Assembly (NCBI GenBank): GCA_024305405.1
Contig: JAKNDB010000068.1
Location: forward strand, 7,121,501 to 7,185,500
DNA from: Dirofilaria immitis
Taxonomy: Eukaryota; Nematoda; Chromadorea; Rhabditida; Onchocercidae
Length of the DNA stretch: 64,000 nt
Direction of reading: 5' to 3'
Part shown: positions 1 to 11,898 of the stretch, piece by piece
How the letters are laid out: each line of letters opens with the position of its first letter
Numbering within the stretch: position 1 is the stretch's first letter
Notes under the pieces: model-generated
Told to the model about the DNA's origin: nothing
The model's database searches: none
Seen by the model: the letters and a program-made list of their open reading frames with translations, nothing else
Made by a program: the position numbers and the translations under genes

Positions 1-51
1 AATTGGTTTTCTAATTTGACGTTTCAGATTCAAATCCATATTTATTTATAG

Positions 52-3000
52 GAAATATATTGTCATCTTTCAAGAGTATATGTGGTGGACATGGCCGTTG
101 CGATTATAGTGAAGTATTGTTTTTATGCATCAAAGGGTGACTTCTCGGACGTAAGTTCCTTTGGTCTTCTTTTATCGCTGATTTTGCTTGTGTGCTTCTA
201 CAGAAACTTTAAACTGATATATTTTTATCTTAAAGTCATAAATATCAAATTGCAGACCTTATTTCCGAAAACGAATAGTTTATCTTTTCACTAACGAAAT
301 GAATCCGTTTGATACGAATAATCAACATTGTATTTCCGCTTGCAAAAATGCTGATGATCTTCGCAATCATGACACAGAGTTTTCGGTTTATCCACTTATT
401 GCTGAAAGCAACGTCGCTGTATTCAGTGTTTTGGTAAGCTTGATGATAATTATGTATATATATATACATATCAAAGTTACCTGTTGTTAAGCTTTTGTTT
501 GAATTTCCATGCTTTAATTATCTTTTTATTGATTTCTTAACAGTTCTTTTTCTCTTCGTGATTATATCAATTTCAGAAACAACTGGATCCGAATGTTGAA
601 AAGAATTTTGAAAATATCAGCGAATTAGAAAAAGAGTTCGTTTAAATAATTTCTGCGATACATTCCTTTGAAACAAATGCTAAATTATTTCCCGCTAATT
701 TCGAATGTCTGAAAGATTATGCATATTTAGCTTATTCGTTTTTCAGTATACCAAAGAAGCAATATGCACGTCGAATTATAGCAGGAATGGATTTCGAAGT
801 CGGAAATGGACTAAAATTTTCAGTTGGGATGTTTGTACTGTTCTTCTTCACATTCGTTTATGCTTTTTTGTTTTCGTGATTATACATAAATCTCGGGATG
901 ACCAAAAAATCAAAATAAATACTGGTATAACAAAGCATTACCTTCCTTTTAGTATCATAAAAAAAGTTTAAAATTCCGATCTAATTTTTTCATGTTTCAC
1001 TGCCAATCTTCATGTTGAGGCCTCTATTAGTTCTGGCAGAGGTTATGTTAATGTTATTTATGTGAAGTATTATGCTGCATTTTTAAGAACAATAATTTTT
1101 TTCAGCTACTCTTTGCTACGTTCAGAGAAGATCCCTCAATCCGTGACTTTAAACGCCGAAAAAAATGAAATTATGCAACGATCACATATATATGTTAATG
1201 AAGAGGTTTATATTTTAGATCTTTCTGAAATTTTTGTATGCTAATTTGGTAGTTTGAATTATAGTCCAAGTGCAAGGAAAATTCATTTCTAAAAATTCTT
1301 ACTAGAGACTGATGAGGAGTACCACTGCTTAATAAGGAAATCATTCGACAGCGACAGATCGGCGATGCAGTTATTAATCTCTCCTCAGATGAGGTCGAAA
1401 ATTTACGAAGGTTGACATCACCAGGTAATTATTTTGCAAAAAATTAAAAGATATTTTAAAATCGATTTTTTTAACGAATAATTTTGCTAACAACATTTCG
1501 ATGTATTCTGTATTCTTACCCGTTCTATTTTTCTACTTCTTTTTGAATGAAAGAATAGGTAACAAGTATTCGTTTATCCTTTATTATTCTTTAATTTTCA
1601 TTTTATTACTGAAATAACATTTACAGGTCTACTGTTACTCGGATTTAAACATCTTTCTTGTCTTAAAATCACACATCACGTTCGAAGTTCACAATTTGTT
1701 TATCCCCTTGAAAAGGTAAGTAATGCTCTTTTTACGACTGAACTGAGAGACAGACTAATGAGTATTTGGAAAATCTGATAATTCTAACAGATGCATCATT
1801 GCTTTCTTATGTAGTACGTTGCAAAGAAATAGAAAATAGAAATTATTATGAAAAACAGTAGTCTCCCATTTAGATTTCAATTAATTTTAATCAAATTAGT
1901 TGAAATCTAAATGAGAAATTCGCCAGTTCCTATGTTAAACATATTTTTCATTTTCTATTTCAGGATGTTTTGGGTTCTGTTCGGATGTATCGTATACTCT
2001 ATGAAGTTTGTACGAGAAAGAAAAAATGATTATATGTCGATATACTCAAAAAGCGAATGTACCACCAAAACTTGTCGCCTTAGTGCCACAGACAAAGGAT
2101 ATCCCAGAGGTTTTTCTGATATTTATTTATAAAAACTTTGTTCACGTCCTCTTTCAAAAGAAGTTCAGAAAGGACTTTCCATTCGCTTACGTAATGGTAT
2201 ATTTAGGGCGAGTTCAACTCAAAATTTTATTATCTTGGATTTCATCTGGTGTATTTGCCGTTTACAGAGGATAAACGAGATCTCAGCGAACAAATGACTC
2301 ATCCAGAGGGTGAATGGCCATCTGGTAATATTTTATATTTATTGGTTGGAGAATTGCTTTCAGTTAGTTTCGCATAAAGTCTTATTTGCAAATAGTATAA
2401 ATTAAGGCGCAAGCACTAGAAGAGCATCATAGCTTTCGAGGATTTAAGTATGTAGACTAAGAAAATTTTATTTTTGCTAAAGCTGATATGATCAATTTTT
2501 AGCGTCAAAAGGACAGATTGAAGCGGCGCGAAAGTTGGTGAAAAACTTACAGCTAATTATTTCCCGAAAATTTTATAATCCAGGTAAGTATTTCCATATT
2601 TCTTCCATTATTCTGACAGAAAATAATGATGATTTGTTTGTGAAGGATGTCATTTTAAACATAAAATTTGATGCCACTGCTATTTTTTTCGAATTAACTT
2701 CTTTCTGAATATTTCATATTGGTTATTTTCCAGTATTACAAAAGCATTATAAAGTGATTGAAGCTTTGGCTCTAGATTATGATGAAGTATTGGATGTTCA
2801 AGATCAGATTCGTATGTCTCTTGCATCTATAAATTTGCTTTCGCTCCCTTTATTAGTGACTTTGGTTCCATTGATAATTAGCTAAAATGAATATTGAAAT
2901 AATAAATATCATAAGTTTTGTCTGAGGGAAGAACGATGCTCGATCACGTTCGCTTGTAGTTATTCCAAAAATAGACAGCTCATTGAACCTGAATCTTAAG

Positions 3001-3338
3001 AGAGTTTTATAAACGGACATAAATTTTTTGAAAGTTATTCCGATGTTCTAATAACAATGTTAAAGCAATTGATTTGTTGTATATAGCAAGTCTGTTATTA
3101 GAACACTGGAAACTATCAAGATTTAATGCAGTAAATTGGTCAGCATTCATATGGAATTCTAAAATACTATAGAATCCTATTATGGAAAAAGAATATTCTA
3201 GAACCATATTTTGTTCGTGATGATTTTCGAAAACGTGTGGAAAAGGAGTTGGATGAATTTCGTTCTTTACTTCCTGATAATTGCAGTTTGGAACAGAAAT
3301 GCAGTATAGAAGCAAAAAAGATTGGCCATGCAAGTTAA
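52..3338 (+). CDS. cku-70: Ku70-like DNA end-binding protein, 5' end cut by window
   Basis: Ku70 pairs with Ku80 to bind broken DNA ends in the nucleus and start non-homologous end joining. Exons as read: 52-136, 256-433, 577-635, 747-830, 1106-1205, about 1320-1424, 1627-1715, 1964-2109, 2207-2324, 2503-2583, 2734-2811, 3202-3338. Seen in order: the end of the vWA-like domain (GGHGRCDYSEVLFLC, then RIVYLFTNEMNPF), the Ku core (FKHLSCLKITHH, SSQFVYPLEK, ICRYTQKANVPPKLVALVPQ, GFHLVYLPFTEDKR), and the C-terminal arm (EALALDYDEVLD, FVRDDFRKRVEKELDEF). From 1424 on every exon junction keeps frame; the 1205/1320 junction does not resolve cleanly. Splicing 830 to 1106 restores SVGIYSLLRSEK, which matches the family well. 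The frame stops at 3336-3338 and no SAP domain follows, although most Ku70 proteins have one. The family call is firm; some 5' splice sites are not. Confidence 0.87.
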
Positions 3339-4373
3339 TTTTAGAGTTTTTACAATTCACGTAATATATATATCTTTCTATCGTGCATTTCCATTTTTCT
3401 GTTTCATTTTCAGTTGCTTCCATTTATTTTTATTCCGAATCTTTTTGTTGTAGAGGTAAAATATTTGTATTTAAAAAGATTTAAAGTACCTAAAGTCATT
3501 TTAAGAAAATTTCCAATAATTGTATTTAATAAATAGATATCACATGGGAAAAGAAAAGATCTACGGACGAAGCTTGTTACATTTGGCTAGCAATCATTTG
3601 ATAGGTTAAAATGTAGTTTTATTTGATATATTATGTAAAATATTTATTCTTAAAATTATTTCAGCTGCAAGAAGTTCATGATTTCCGTATGCTTTAATCA
3701 GTGCATGGTTTTTGCTTGAAAGTAATTACTTCTTATTTCTTTTTACAAATATTTCAAAATTCATCTGGAAAAAATGGCAATTGACTCAATTAAAAAGAAA
3801 GCAACTGAGGAATATATTCCAATTAAATCAAATGCCAAAAAGTCGGAAATTATTGATGCAAATCGAAAAACGCCACGGAAGCATACGAATTTTACCCTAT
3901 CATTAATAATATTTTTATAAATTTACTTACTCTAAATCGTTTCTAAGTCCAGGCAAAAACATTTTTTGGTTATGGAATGGAAGTATTTTAAATTATTATA
4001 TACTACCAGCCTTGTTTTTAGACATATATTTAGGTTTTTATGGTTTCACTTCTCAAATTATCAATTAGCAGTATATTCAAAACTAGGTTTCGAATAAACT
4101 GTATTATTTCCATGATCTCTTTTCAGTTCACCGTTTGCTTGCATAGTTTTCTTTCATTCCTTTTCGTCTGCAATGACATGTGAAAGTTAACTTGTTTGCG
4201 TCGATAAATAGTTATATTGATCAAAATAAAAATTCCATAAATGAATCCAACAATTTAATTAACTTTTAGCAGATGTCTTCGTTTTATCGTAAAACTTTTT
4301 TTTCAAACAGGCATGACATTTACAACAAAAGCTAGAGGATTCATTATCAATGTTTTCTAGCGGCCAAATTTCT
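3339..4373. other. Convergent intergenic region between Ku70 and far-1
   Basis: This stretch holds the 3' ends of two convergent genes. Short coding-like pieces lie on the plus strand, including a Lys-rich open frame starting at the ATG at 3773 and a short frame near 3545-3605. None matches a SAP domain or joins Ku70 in frame. They could be an alternative Ku70 3' end or simply noise; I could not support either. Confidence 0.4.
3528..3533 (+). terminator. Candidate polyadenylation signal of the Ku70 gene
   Basis: An AATAAA hexamer lies about 190 bases after the Ku70 stop codon, on the sense strand. In such AT-rich DNA the hexamer occurs often by chance, so this rests on position alone. Confidence 0.35.
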
Positions 4374-5880
4374 CTAATTCTTTTGTAGAAAGCTGTTTGC
4401 GATCCTTTTGAATTTTTCATCTGAAATTTTATTCTTAATAAGATAATGAACAAAAATTTAAAGTGTAGAACTCGTAATTAGTAGATCTTTGTAGAATTTT
4501 CAATATAGGAAATTAAAACACATATGTAATCCCAAGACTCTCTTATATTTCCAATAAACTTCAGAATGTTGTGTTCGGTATAAAGTACAAAAGAAAATTT
4601 CTCATATGTATTGCTCAAACTTGAACGAAATATAAAATTTGTAAAAAGACTCACTGCTGATGATTTTGGCAATGTGAGGGAATGTTACTTTCAGTTCTTC
4701 TTTAGTTTCTTCATTGAGCGTTTGATATTTAGCAATAATATCCCGAGCTGCATGTTTAATTTTTTCCATGTCAAGCTTTTGTCCATCTTCTGGTCGTATC
4801 GATCGTATTTTCACAATTATCTTAAATTTTGATTATTTAAATATTCCTTCTACAAGCCGAAATTTTTTATTATTACACTAATTTTGAGAAAAGTTTGATT
4901 GATTATTTACATGTCACTTCCTTTAAATGAGAATTCTGATTTCGAGATATAAATCAAAGAGTTAAGCTTATGAAATAAATTAAATAAAGTTCAGCATAAT
5001 AGGGAAATAGAAATGGAAATAAATCAGATTTAATAACTGCACTAATCTTTTTGACTAGTAATCGACACTTCTGTAGCGAAAATTTAAACTACATTGAGAT
5101 GGAAAATGATATCAATAAATGAACTGGAATTTTGTGTAATTATATAAACTTAGCAACTTCGATTGGAAAACGATATCCGGATACTTTTGATGCAAAAATT
5201 TATTAAATACCTCATCGACAAATGCTTTAGCATCTGACTTTAAACTTTCAATTTTTGCTTTCACGAAATTTCGTAGTTCCACTGCCTTTTTGTAAAGTTT
5301 ATCAGATTTGCCTCTCAATGTCTCGAGTGCATCATCTTCATTTGCGAATGTTGCATGCTTGCTCGCTAATTCGCGAAGAATTTGTTTATCTTCCGGTGTC
5401 AGGTCCTTGTAGAAATTTTTAACTTCTTCTGGTACAAATTCTGGAAATATTATTTGACGAATTCATGCAATGAAAAAATCGCAAATTTTAGAGCTTTTTT
5501 CTTAGCCTCTCTCTCTAAACACTTTAAAGCAATTTATCATAAGACAAACTTTGAACTATAAACTTAGGAAACGAAATTATTGATTGAAAATTACGAAAGA
5601 TTAGTTGCGTCTCACTGAAATAAGTTTATGAATCATAAAGTTTATGAAGTTTATAATAGTTTTAATTGGATTTATGAGCGAAAGAACTATATAAAAGTAA
5701 CATTATAAGGAAATAAGATTTTATGAATTTTATATTTTACTTCATATACTTAACATTCTCTTGTTCATGTTCTATATTTCACATACCTTTATATTCTTCC
5801 GGAATATTACTCATAGAGAAAGGAATAACATTTGCCATAGTAGCACCAATCACTACGAACATAATCAATTGGTAATACAT
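4374..5880 (-). CDS. far-1: Secreted fatty-acid- and retinol-binding protein (FAR family)
   Basis: FAR proteins are small helix-rich carriers of fatty acids and retinol found only in nematodes; parasitic species secrete them into host tissue. Four exons on the minus strand (5880-5787, 5440-5211, 4820-4655, 4420-4374) join in frame with GT/AG introns and give exactly 178 residues, the length I recall for filarial Ov20. A hydrophobic signal peptide begins MYYQLIMFVVIGATMA and is followed by NVIPFSMSNIPEEYK. The mature part holds the family core (FVPEEVKNFYKDLTPEDKQ, ILRELASKHATF, KKAVELRNFVKAKIESLK, RPEDGQKLD, LNEETKEELKVTFPHIAKI) and ends NSFLQKN. The start was chosen because it opens the signal peptide and sits 29 bases after a TTTGCAG acceptor. 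No frame break was seen, unlike most other genes here. Very confident in the family. Confidence 0.96.
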
Positions 5881-5909
5881 TTTAAACGTTCGCGAAAATT
5901 TTTGATTGC

Positions 5910-5911
5910 CT
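5910..5911 (-). promoter_or_regulatory. Candidate trans-splice acceptor for far-1
   Basis: On the minus strand a TTTTGCAG sequence ends here, leaving a 29-base leader before the far-1 ATG. No upstream exon is visible, so the site fits spliced-leader (SL) addition, which is common in nematodes. A 5' RACE product carrying the SL sequence would confirm it. Confidence 0.5.
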
Positions 5912-8900
5912 GCAAAATATGATAACTCTAAACGTAATTTTGAAATTTCGAGATAGTGAAAAAGTGTTGACTTATTCAAACTGAGATTATCGTGGTTTCG
6001 GTAAACAATAAATATCATATAAATATTAGTTCATATGCTCGTCGAGAAATATGTGGCCAAATAAAGAAGGATGGACAAAGGTCAGTCACGTCGTGTTAAA
6101 TTCAGCGATTTCGTTTTAGACTATTTCAGTGTTTCTTGTATCTTAGCAATAGATAGTTAGAAGGTAGCTTAAGTTTCAAATCTAAAGAGTTGCATTTAAG
6201 GTACTGTCTTAAATTATAAAAGCAATACTTTCAGAAGCAAAGACTTTAGTTCTTTTTTAAGATATTATGTGTCACTTTTATATAGCATACTTGCTCTAGA
6301 TTTTTGTCAAAATGATGACCTTAATTACTGAAAGTAGTGTTCATCGCATAAAAGGTAGGAAATGATCGCGTGAGTGAATTCGCATGAAAAAAAAAAGGGC
6401 AATAAAAAGTAATGAAGAAATGTGATAAGTTATAAATTTCAAATTATTGCTGTAAATTCATCTTAGAAGATTGCTGGACGGATCCAAGACAAATGATACA
6501 TTCTGCATGAATTTTTTGAAAAATATTGCAGCTAACAAATTTTCACTCATGCAAAAGTCTAAATAGCAATATGATAGATGAACATATAACTTGCTCAAAC
6601 AAGCAAGAAAACTTTTGTAATTCATGCATTATTATACACTATTAAAAGTTCAACATATACAATCTGATGGTAACATAGCTAAAACTATTTATAATTCGTT
6701 ACCGAGAAGCATAAAGTTCCGATTATGTCATAAAACCCGCAATCCTAATTTCTAGCATTTAGTTATCTTGTTGGATCTATGATAGCACTAGCATCTGCTC
6801 GTCTTTTATAACAAAAAAAAGAAAAAAAACGGAAGAGGATGATGGAAGCGATGAATTAATTCATCAGCTGTATTGCGCCGCATATCATCATAATTCTTTA
6901 ATTCGATTCTCGTGCGATGGTTTATTTAATCATATAGCAGTTTAATTAATTTAAACTATCGCTCTCCAAGCTTTGCAGAAAGATTTAAGAGTAACTATCG
7001 CCTCCAAACAGCATCGAAAAATGAGGAAGAATATCTGATCTATGATCTTTTGAAAATAAGAAATCAAAAACAAAAAAATGCTGAAAAGAAAAATTAATAG
7101 CTTATGAATAATTTTCGAAATAATTTCCTATAGCGATATTAATACGGAACCTATATTTCTTTTAAATTAAACGAATTGAAATAGCATTTGTAAGCAAATA
7201 GAGCAAATCTTAGGCAAATCATCTCATAGTTACAAATTCCTATGAAAAATGGGAAATTTTTTATGATACAAAGCAAAATTTTATAGAAATCAATGAAATT
7301 GAAATAACGATAATACTATTATTATATTATAATTACTTATCGATATCACGCTCGAAATGATTGTCGTTTTTGTCTCTTTCGATTTGTCAAAAATATAATT
7401 GTTGCTTAGTTTCTTATAAATGAAAAGTTTTAGTTAAAAATCAAAAATTGGTTTAAAATTGGATAATTAATTAGTGTTTCATGGAATAAAGTTGACTTAA
7501 ATGCAGTAATGTTAGACTAAAATATCATCTTGCCATTAATTTATATAAAAATGATATGATAGAGAAAGCATAAATGATAGATCACATCGATATGCTCATT
7601 AAGGATAAGAGAGTAATCGGATGGTAAAAGAGTAATCGGATAGAGGTCTTGAAGCAATTGTAACAATAATTGAAACAAACTGGATACCAACTAATTCTTC
7701 TGACGACTGCCTTTATCAATCACATTTTGCACACTTTATATCAGAACGTAAGCTTCTTTCCAAACTAGAAGTTAATTCAGGAGGGAGGAGACTAAAACTA
7801 AATTGAATCCTTTCAACAATGGTATCCATCAATCTAATCCACTAAAAATTTCAGATGATACCGAACAGCTGTTGTCTGTATGAAATGTCTTTCGCCTAGC
7901 AATAAAAATCAGTGTCCAATGAAAATTTGTAAAATATCATACATTTCAAAGGCTTAGCGCTTCGACTAGCAAATTTTTGCTTTTGCAGCGAAGCAACAGA
8001 AGTCCATCAGTGAAAAAAGATCAACGAGCAATAACAATTTTAAATCAACGAAGAGATTGATCAATTTGATTTCATACTTCTTCAAATATATGTTCAAGGA
8101 TAATTTTTTTATCTCTGTCATTTAAAAATGGAAAACTAGTTAGATGTGAAAAATATAACTTCCTTATAGCGCCCATTGCCGCTCTAACGTTCCATTTTTC
8201 AGAGGAATAAAGAAACACTCAGTTTGAAAATCCCAAACTTTTAATGGGTCTGAAATTTCCGAATAGACTCGAAGGAGTCAAATGGTTAAAAAATATTAAA
8301 ACAAACTTCAAATTATGCTTCACTCTTCCACATGCATGCTTACTTCATCTTATAGATTCGATCGATCTCCCGAAATAACATTTCTCTACAAAACTTGGAC
8401 CTTATTTTAATTTCTATGTTTCTCCTTACGTCAGAGAAAGCATTCTCGTAATAAAAACGTCTGGCACATAACAATAGCTGTAAACTCGTTCGATCTTTAC
8501 AACAAGATACTTTTTAAATTTCATTCACAAGAGAAATTGTTTAATTCATCCTCAAGACTAACTCTATTCCGTAGAATATAGCTTCTAGTAATTTCGATAA
8601 TCTGAAAAGCATATTTTTAAATTTTCTGGAGTTCTTGACTGGATTCAGAATGTAAGCAAAGTAAATTTCGAAGTAAGACCTTAACAAATATTTTATTTGA
8701 TATGTTGAATAGGAATTAGCAAATTAAAAATACATTATTGGAGCAAAGACATTCATTTTTACCAATGAAATCTGCGTAATGGGGACTGTGCACATTTCAT
8801 TAAATTATTCATTATAGCAAATTGAAACAACAGCATGTTTTTAAATACTTGGAATTTTGAGCAAATTAGAATGAAGACGAAGAAGTATTACTTTTGAAAC

Positions 8901-8926
8901 ATGAATTTGATGATTTGAACTTAAAT
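5912..8926. other. Intergenic region upstream of far-1, no gene seen
   Basis: About 3 kb of AT-rich DNA with no open frame resembling a known protein on either strand. It should contain the far-1 promoter. The only repeat noticed is a short direct repeat of GAGTAATCGGAT near 7610-7640. Confidence 0.5.
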
Positions 8927-8932
8927 TTTATT
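8927..8932 (-). terminator. Candidate polyadenylation signal of the SLC36 gene
   Basis: AATAAA on the minus strand, about 120 bases downstream of the transporter stop codon. It is supported by position only. Confidence 0.35.
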
Positions 8933-9049
8933 GATAATTATAAAGCAGAGAAAGTAGAAAATCTCAAGTGATTAAGAATTTTTACAATAAAATGTGATTT
9001 TGAATTGTTGTTTCTTACAGCTTGGCGATAGATTTGGTTGTTTCGAACT

Positions 9050-11893
9050 CTATATTGGCCGTCCAATCTTTTTAAATATTTCAACCAATGCAGTATATGT
9101 TCCTGTGAACAAACCAATCATTGCAAAAAATAGTAAGGTCAAATCAATTATCCAAACTTTCAGCACTAATTTACCTCGAGAATACGAGACCTGAAACACT
9201 GACTTTTATCCCAGTCAAAGTTTTAAACATAATAATTGTGTAACTTTTAAATTTACCACTGATTGCTAAGCAAAAATACGAATTCAGCAATCAGCACCCA
9301 TGACTAAGTTTTTCTGAAGTGAATATCATGTTGCATAGACAATTTTTCCAGATATGTTTTGGCAATATAGTCGACAATGCTTTTTTCTTTCTAGAACTTA
9401 GTTCCGAAAAATTACAAGGAGATCGATGAAAGGTGGAAAGAGCAGAGCCATCGAAGATCCTGAGAAAGCTCCAATAAATGAGATAAATAACGCAAGATGC
9501 GGAATGAGTTCTGCAATTGCACCTAAAAAGAAGCAAGTTAGTATTCTCACTGCAAAATTTGCTGTACGATATTTTTTTCTTGTATTTTTGCTTAGTATTT
9601 TACGACAAAATCTACTGTGGAAAATTTCATTATTCTTATTTTGAATTGTAATTAATCAAAGATTTTCGTAAAAATACATGCAAAAATTTATGTAAGTATA
9701 AGCGTTCAGAGTTTTTAGCATATAGAAATTACAGAATAAACTGACATGTCAACAACACAATTCCATATCGCGCAAAATAAATGTACACTGTCTGATTTTC
9801 AATTGGGATTTTCCTAGTTACCCATTTTTCGATTCTTTCTATTGGAATGAAAAATTGTAAAGGATAAGATACCATTACACATATCGAAAAAAATGAGCTT
9901 AATGCTTTGATATATTCTGAAAGCAAAAATGAGATTTTTGAAAAACTCAAATAAAATATGCAGAACAATCCGAAAATTCTAGAATTTTAATCCACTTACA
10001 ATTATAATTTCAAAATTTAGGAGATTTTAAATAATTTACAGTTCCTGTGGTACATTTAGAGTGATTGTATCGGCAACTTCATCGCCAACAGCAAGGTAAC
10101 CGTAAAATCCCATCATCGCAAATATAGTCATCACGACCAAACACGAGCAATTCAAAACACCGTTCCATTTAATAAAAGTTGTGGTTGACTCATACGATTT
10201 TCCACCGGTAAAATCTGTTAATAATGGAACAAAGATATTCGTTTATTTAAAATAAAAGAATTGAGTAATTATACAGCATTTTAAGTAATTTATTTCAGTA
10301 TCAGTATAATTTCTGGAAATAAATATAATAACTACATACCCAAAGGAAAAACTGACTGGTTGACAGAAACTTTAATTAATTCCTATTTTTTATGAAGCAT
10401 TAGAAAAGTGGAAATACCATAACTAAAATTTTATATCATACCACGGCGATTCCCTCAAAAGCGAACAAAACTGTTCCAAAATAAAGAGGAACATTTTTAA
10501 TCTGTCCAATGGCTGGGAAATTGGATGACGGTTTCAAATGAGTAAAGAAAAAATACAACAAGATACATACAGCAGCTGTAAAAGAACACTTATAAACAAT
10601 GGATTCAGAATTTATAACATATCAAAAGTATTAAGTCATTTTACAACAAAGACTTAAAATACTACGTGAAAAACTTACATAAATATAAACAATTGGCAAC
10701 AAAGGCGAATGGAGCCAGCTTATTTAAACGACGAATCGAGCAGATCGATAATATTGGAATAAGAAGCAGTGCCATCCATATTGATTTGGGTAGGTGAATC
10801 ATCGTGTTCATGTCGAAAAACTTGAAAGAATATCTTACAATAAAAAGAGCCAAAACTCAATAAATTTGTAAATGTATTTTTTAGAATATATTTATGGAAA
10901 AAGAAGGCATACGCTTTTGATGTTATCGGCCATAAACACAAAATATATACAGCAGAATCCAAGCTGCGCACAAAACATATTAATATTTAACAGTTGCCTG
11001 TAAAGGATTTTGAATTTCGAATACGAAAATTCAAACTTAAAATTTATTAAAGTAACGAAATTAAAAATGCATATTTTATCATCCAGACAATATTTATAAT
11101 CCTAAAATATACAACATACTTAAAGAAATATCCATGGATACTTATCCATGTCGGTCCACTTTCTACGGCACTCCGCATGACGTTCGCATAATCAATAACA
11201 TCTGTGCCGTTTCTGCAAAATAAAATTTGATATGAAGTCTGTACTTTCCATTTTTATCTTAATTAAAAATCCGAAATAACTATGTTACCGCTCTTTTACG
11301 ATTGTAAATTGCTTTACATTTTCAAAATTCTCAACCAAATTTATTTGAAAACTGATCTTGCAGAAGTTTTTACTAACCTTCGACAAATGTAATGTGCAGC
11401 ATAAACTACCAGTCTCATGCAATATAGACATATGCCACATAATATGACCATTAGTATCACACCCAACTTAAATAATACAGTTGAAATCGTTCTCTATTAA
11501 AATATTGAAACGGACAATAAATTAATGAAAATTTATCGAATCAGAATTATTCGATTACCACGTAAAAATTATTATAAAATTACTGCACTCGTATGTTTCC
11601 CTTTCTCTTTTCAACCATGCAAACAAATGAAATAACCGTAAAAAAGAGGCAATATGAAAAGAAAAACAATAGAGAAAAACCACAATTCACCCATAATCCA
11701 GCATGTTTGAAGGCAAGTGGTAATGAAAGTAGACCAGTGCCTAGCATGGCCTTAACCATATGAGCAAATGCTTGTTCAGGAGTCAAGCTATTGGCATTCT
11801 TCGTTCGTTCCGCAAAAGATAAGTTTCTTCGTAATCAACAGTTGCACTGTCGTTCGGTGATGCAATCACATTGTTTCCGGTTATATTCGACAT
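9050..11893 (-). CDS. SLC36/PAT-family amino-acid transporter
   Basis: Proton-coupled amino-acid transporters of the Aa_trans superfamily have about 11 membrane segments and act at the plasma or lysosomal membrane. Eleven exons (11893-11691, 11466-11378, 11212-11120, 10997-10913, 10820-10679, 10575-10442, 10355-10340, 10214-10040, 9916-9746, 9522-9416, 9190-9050) give about 450 residues, normal for the family. Hallmarks: LTPEQAFAHMVKAMLGTG then LLSLPLAFKHAGLW (first helix), CLYCMRLVVYAAHYICRR, QLGFCCIYFVFMADNIK, YFGTVLFAFEGIAV, WNGVLN, MMGFYGYLAVGDEVADTITL and the terminal GLFTGTYTALVEI. The 16-base exon at 10355-10340 joins in phase. The usual ENxM after the PL of segment 6 appears to be missing. 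Frame changes are needed at 11800-11801 (one A short) and in the run at 9887-9893 (one base extra); both look like sequence errors because conserved residues continue on both sides. Confidence 0.93.
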
Positions 11894-11896
11894 TAC

Positions 11897-11898
11897 CT
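11897..11898 (-). promoter_or_regulatory. Candidate trans-splice acceptor for the SLC36 gene
   Basis: A TTTGTAG acceptor ends three bases before the ATG chosen for the transporter (minus strand). With no upstream coding exon visible, spliced-leader addition directly in front of the start codon is the simplest reading. It also supports that ATG as the true start. Confidence 0.45.

Noticed and set aside
120..150. Possible frameshift in the first visible Ku70 exon (T run at 120-124), because the strong GTAAGT donor at 151 fits another frame
   Set aside because: Using the GTGACT donor after base 136 joins the 256 exon in phase without any indel, while the frameshifted version leaves the next junction out of phase.
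3007..3423. 138-codon open frame on the minus strand
   Set aside because: It is the antisense shadow of the last Ku70 exon, which reads as a clear Ku C-terminal arm on the plus strand.
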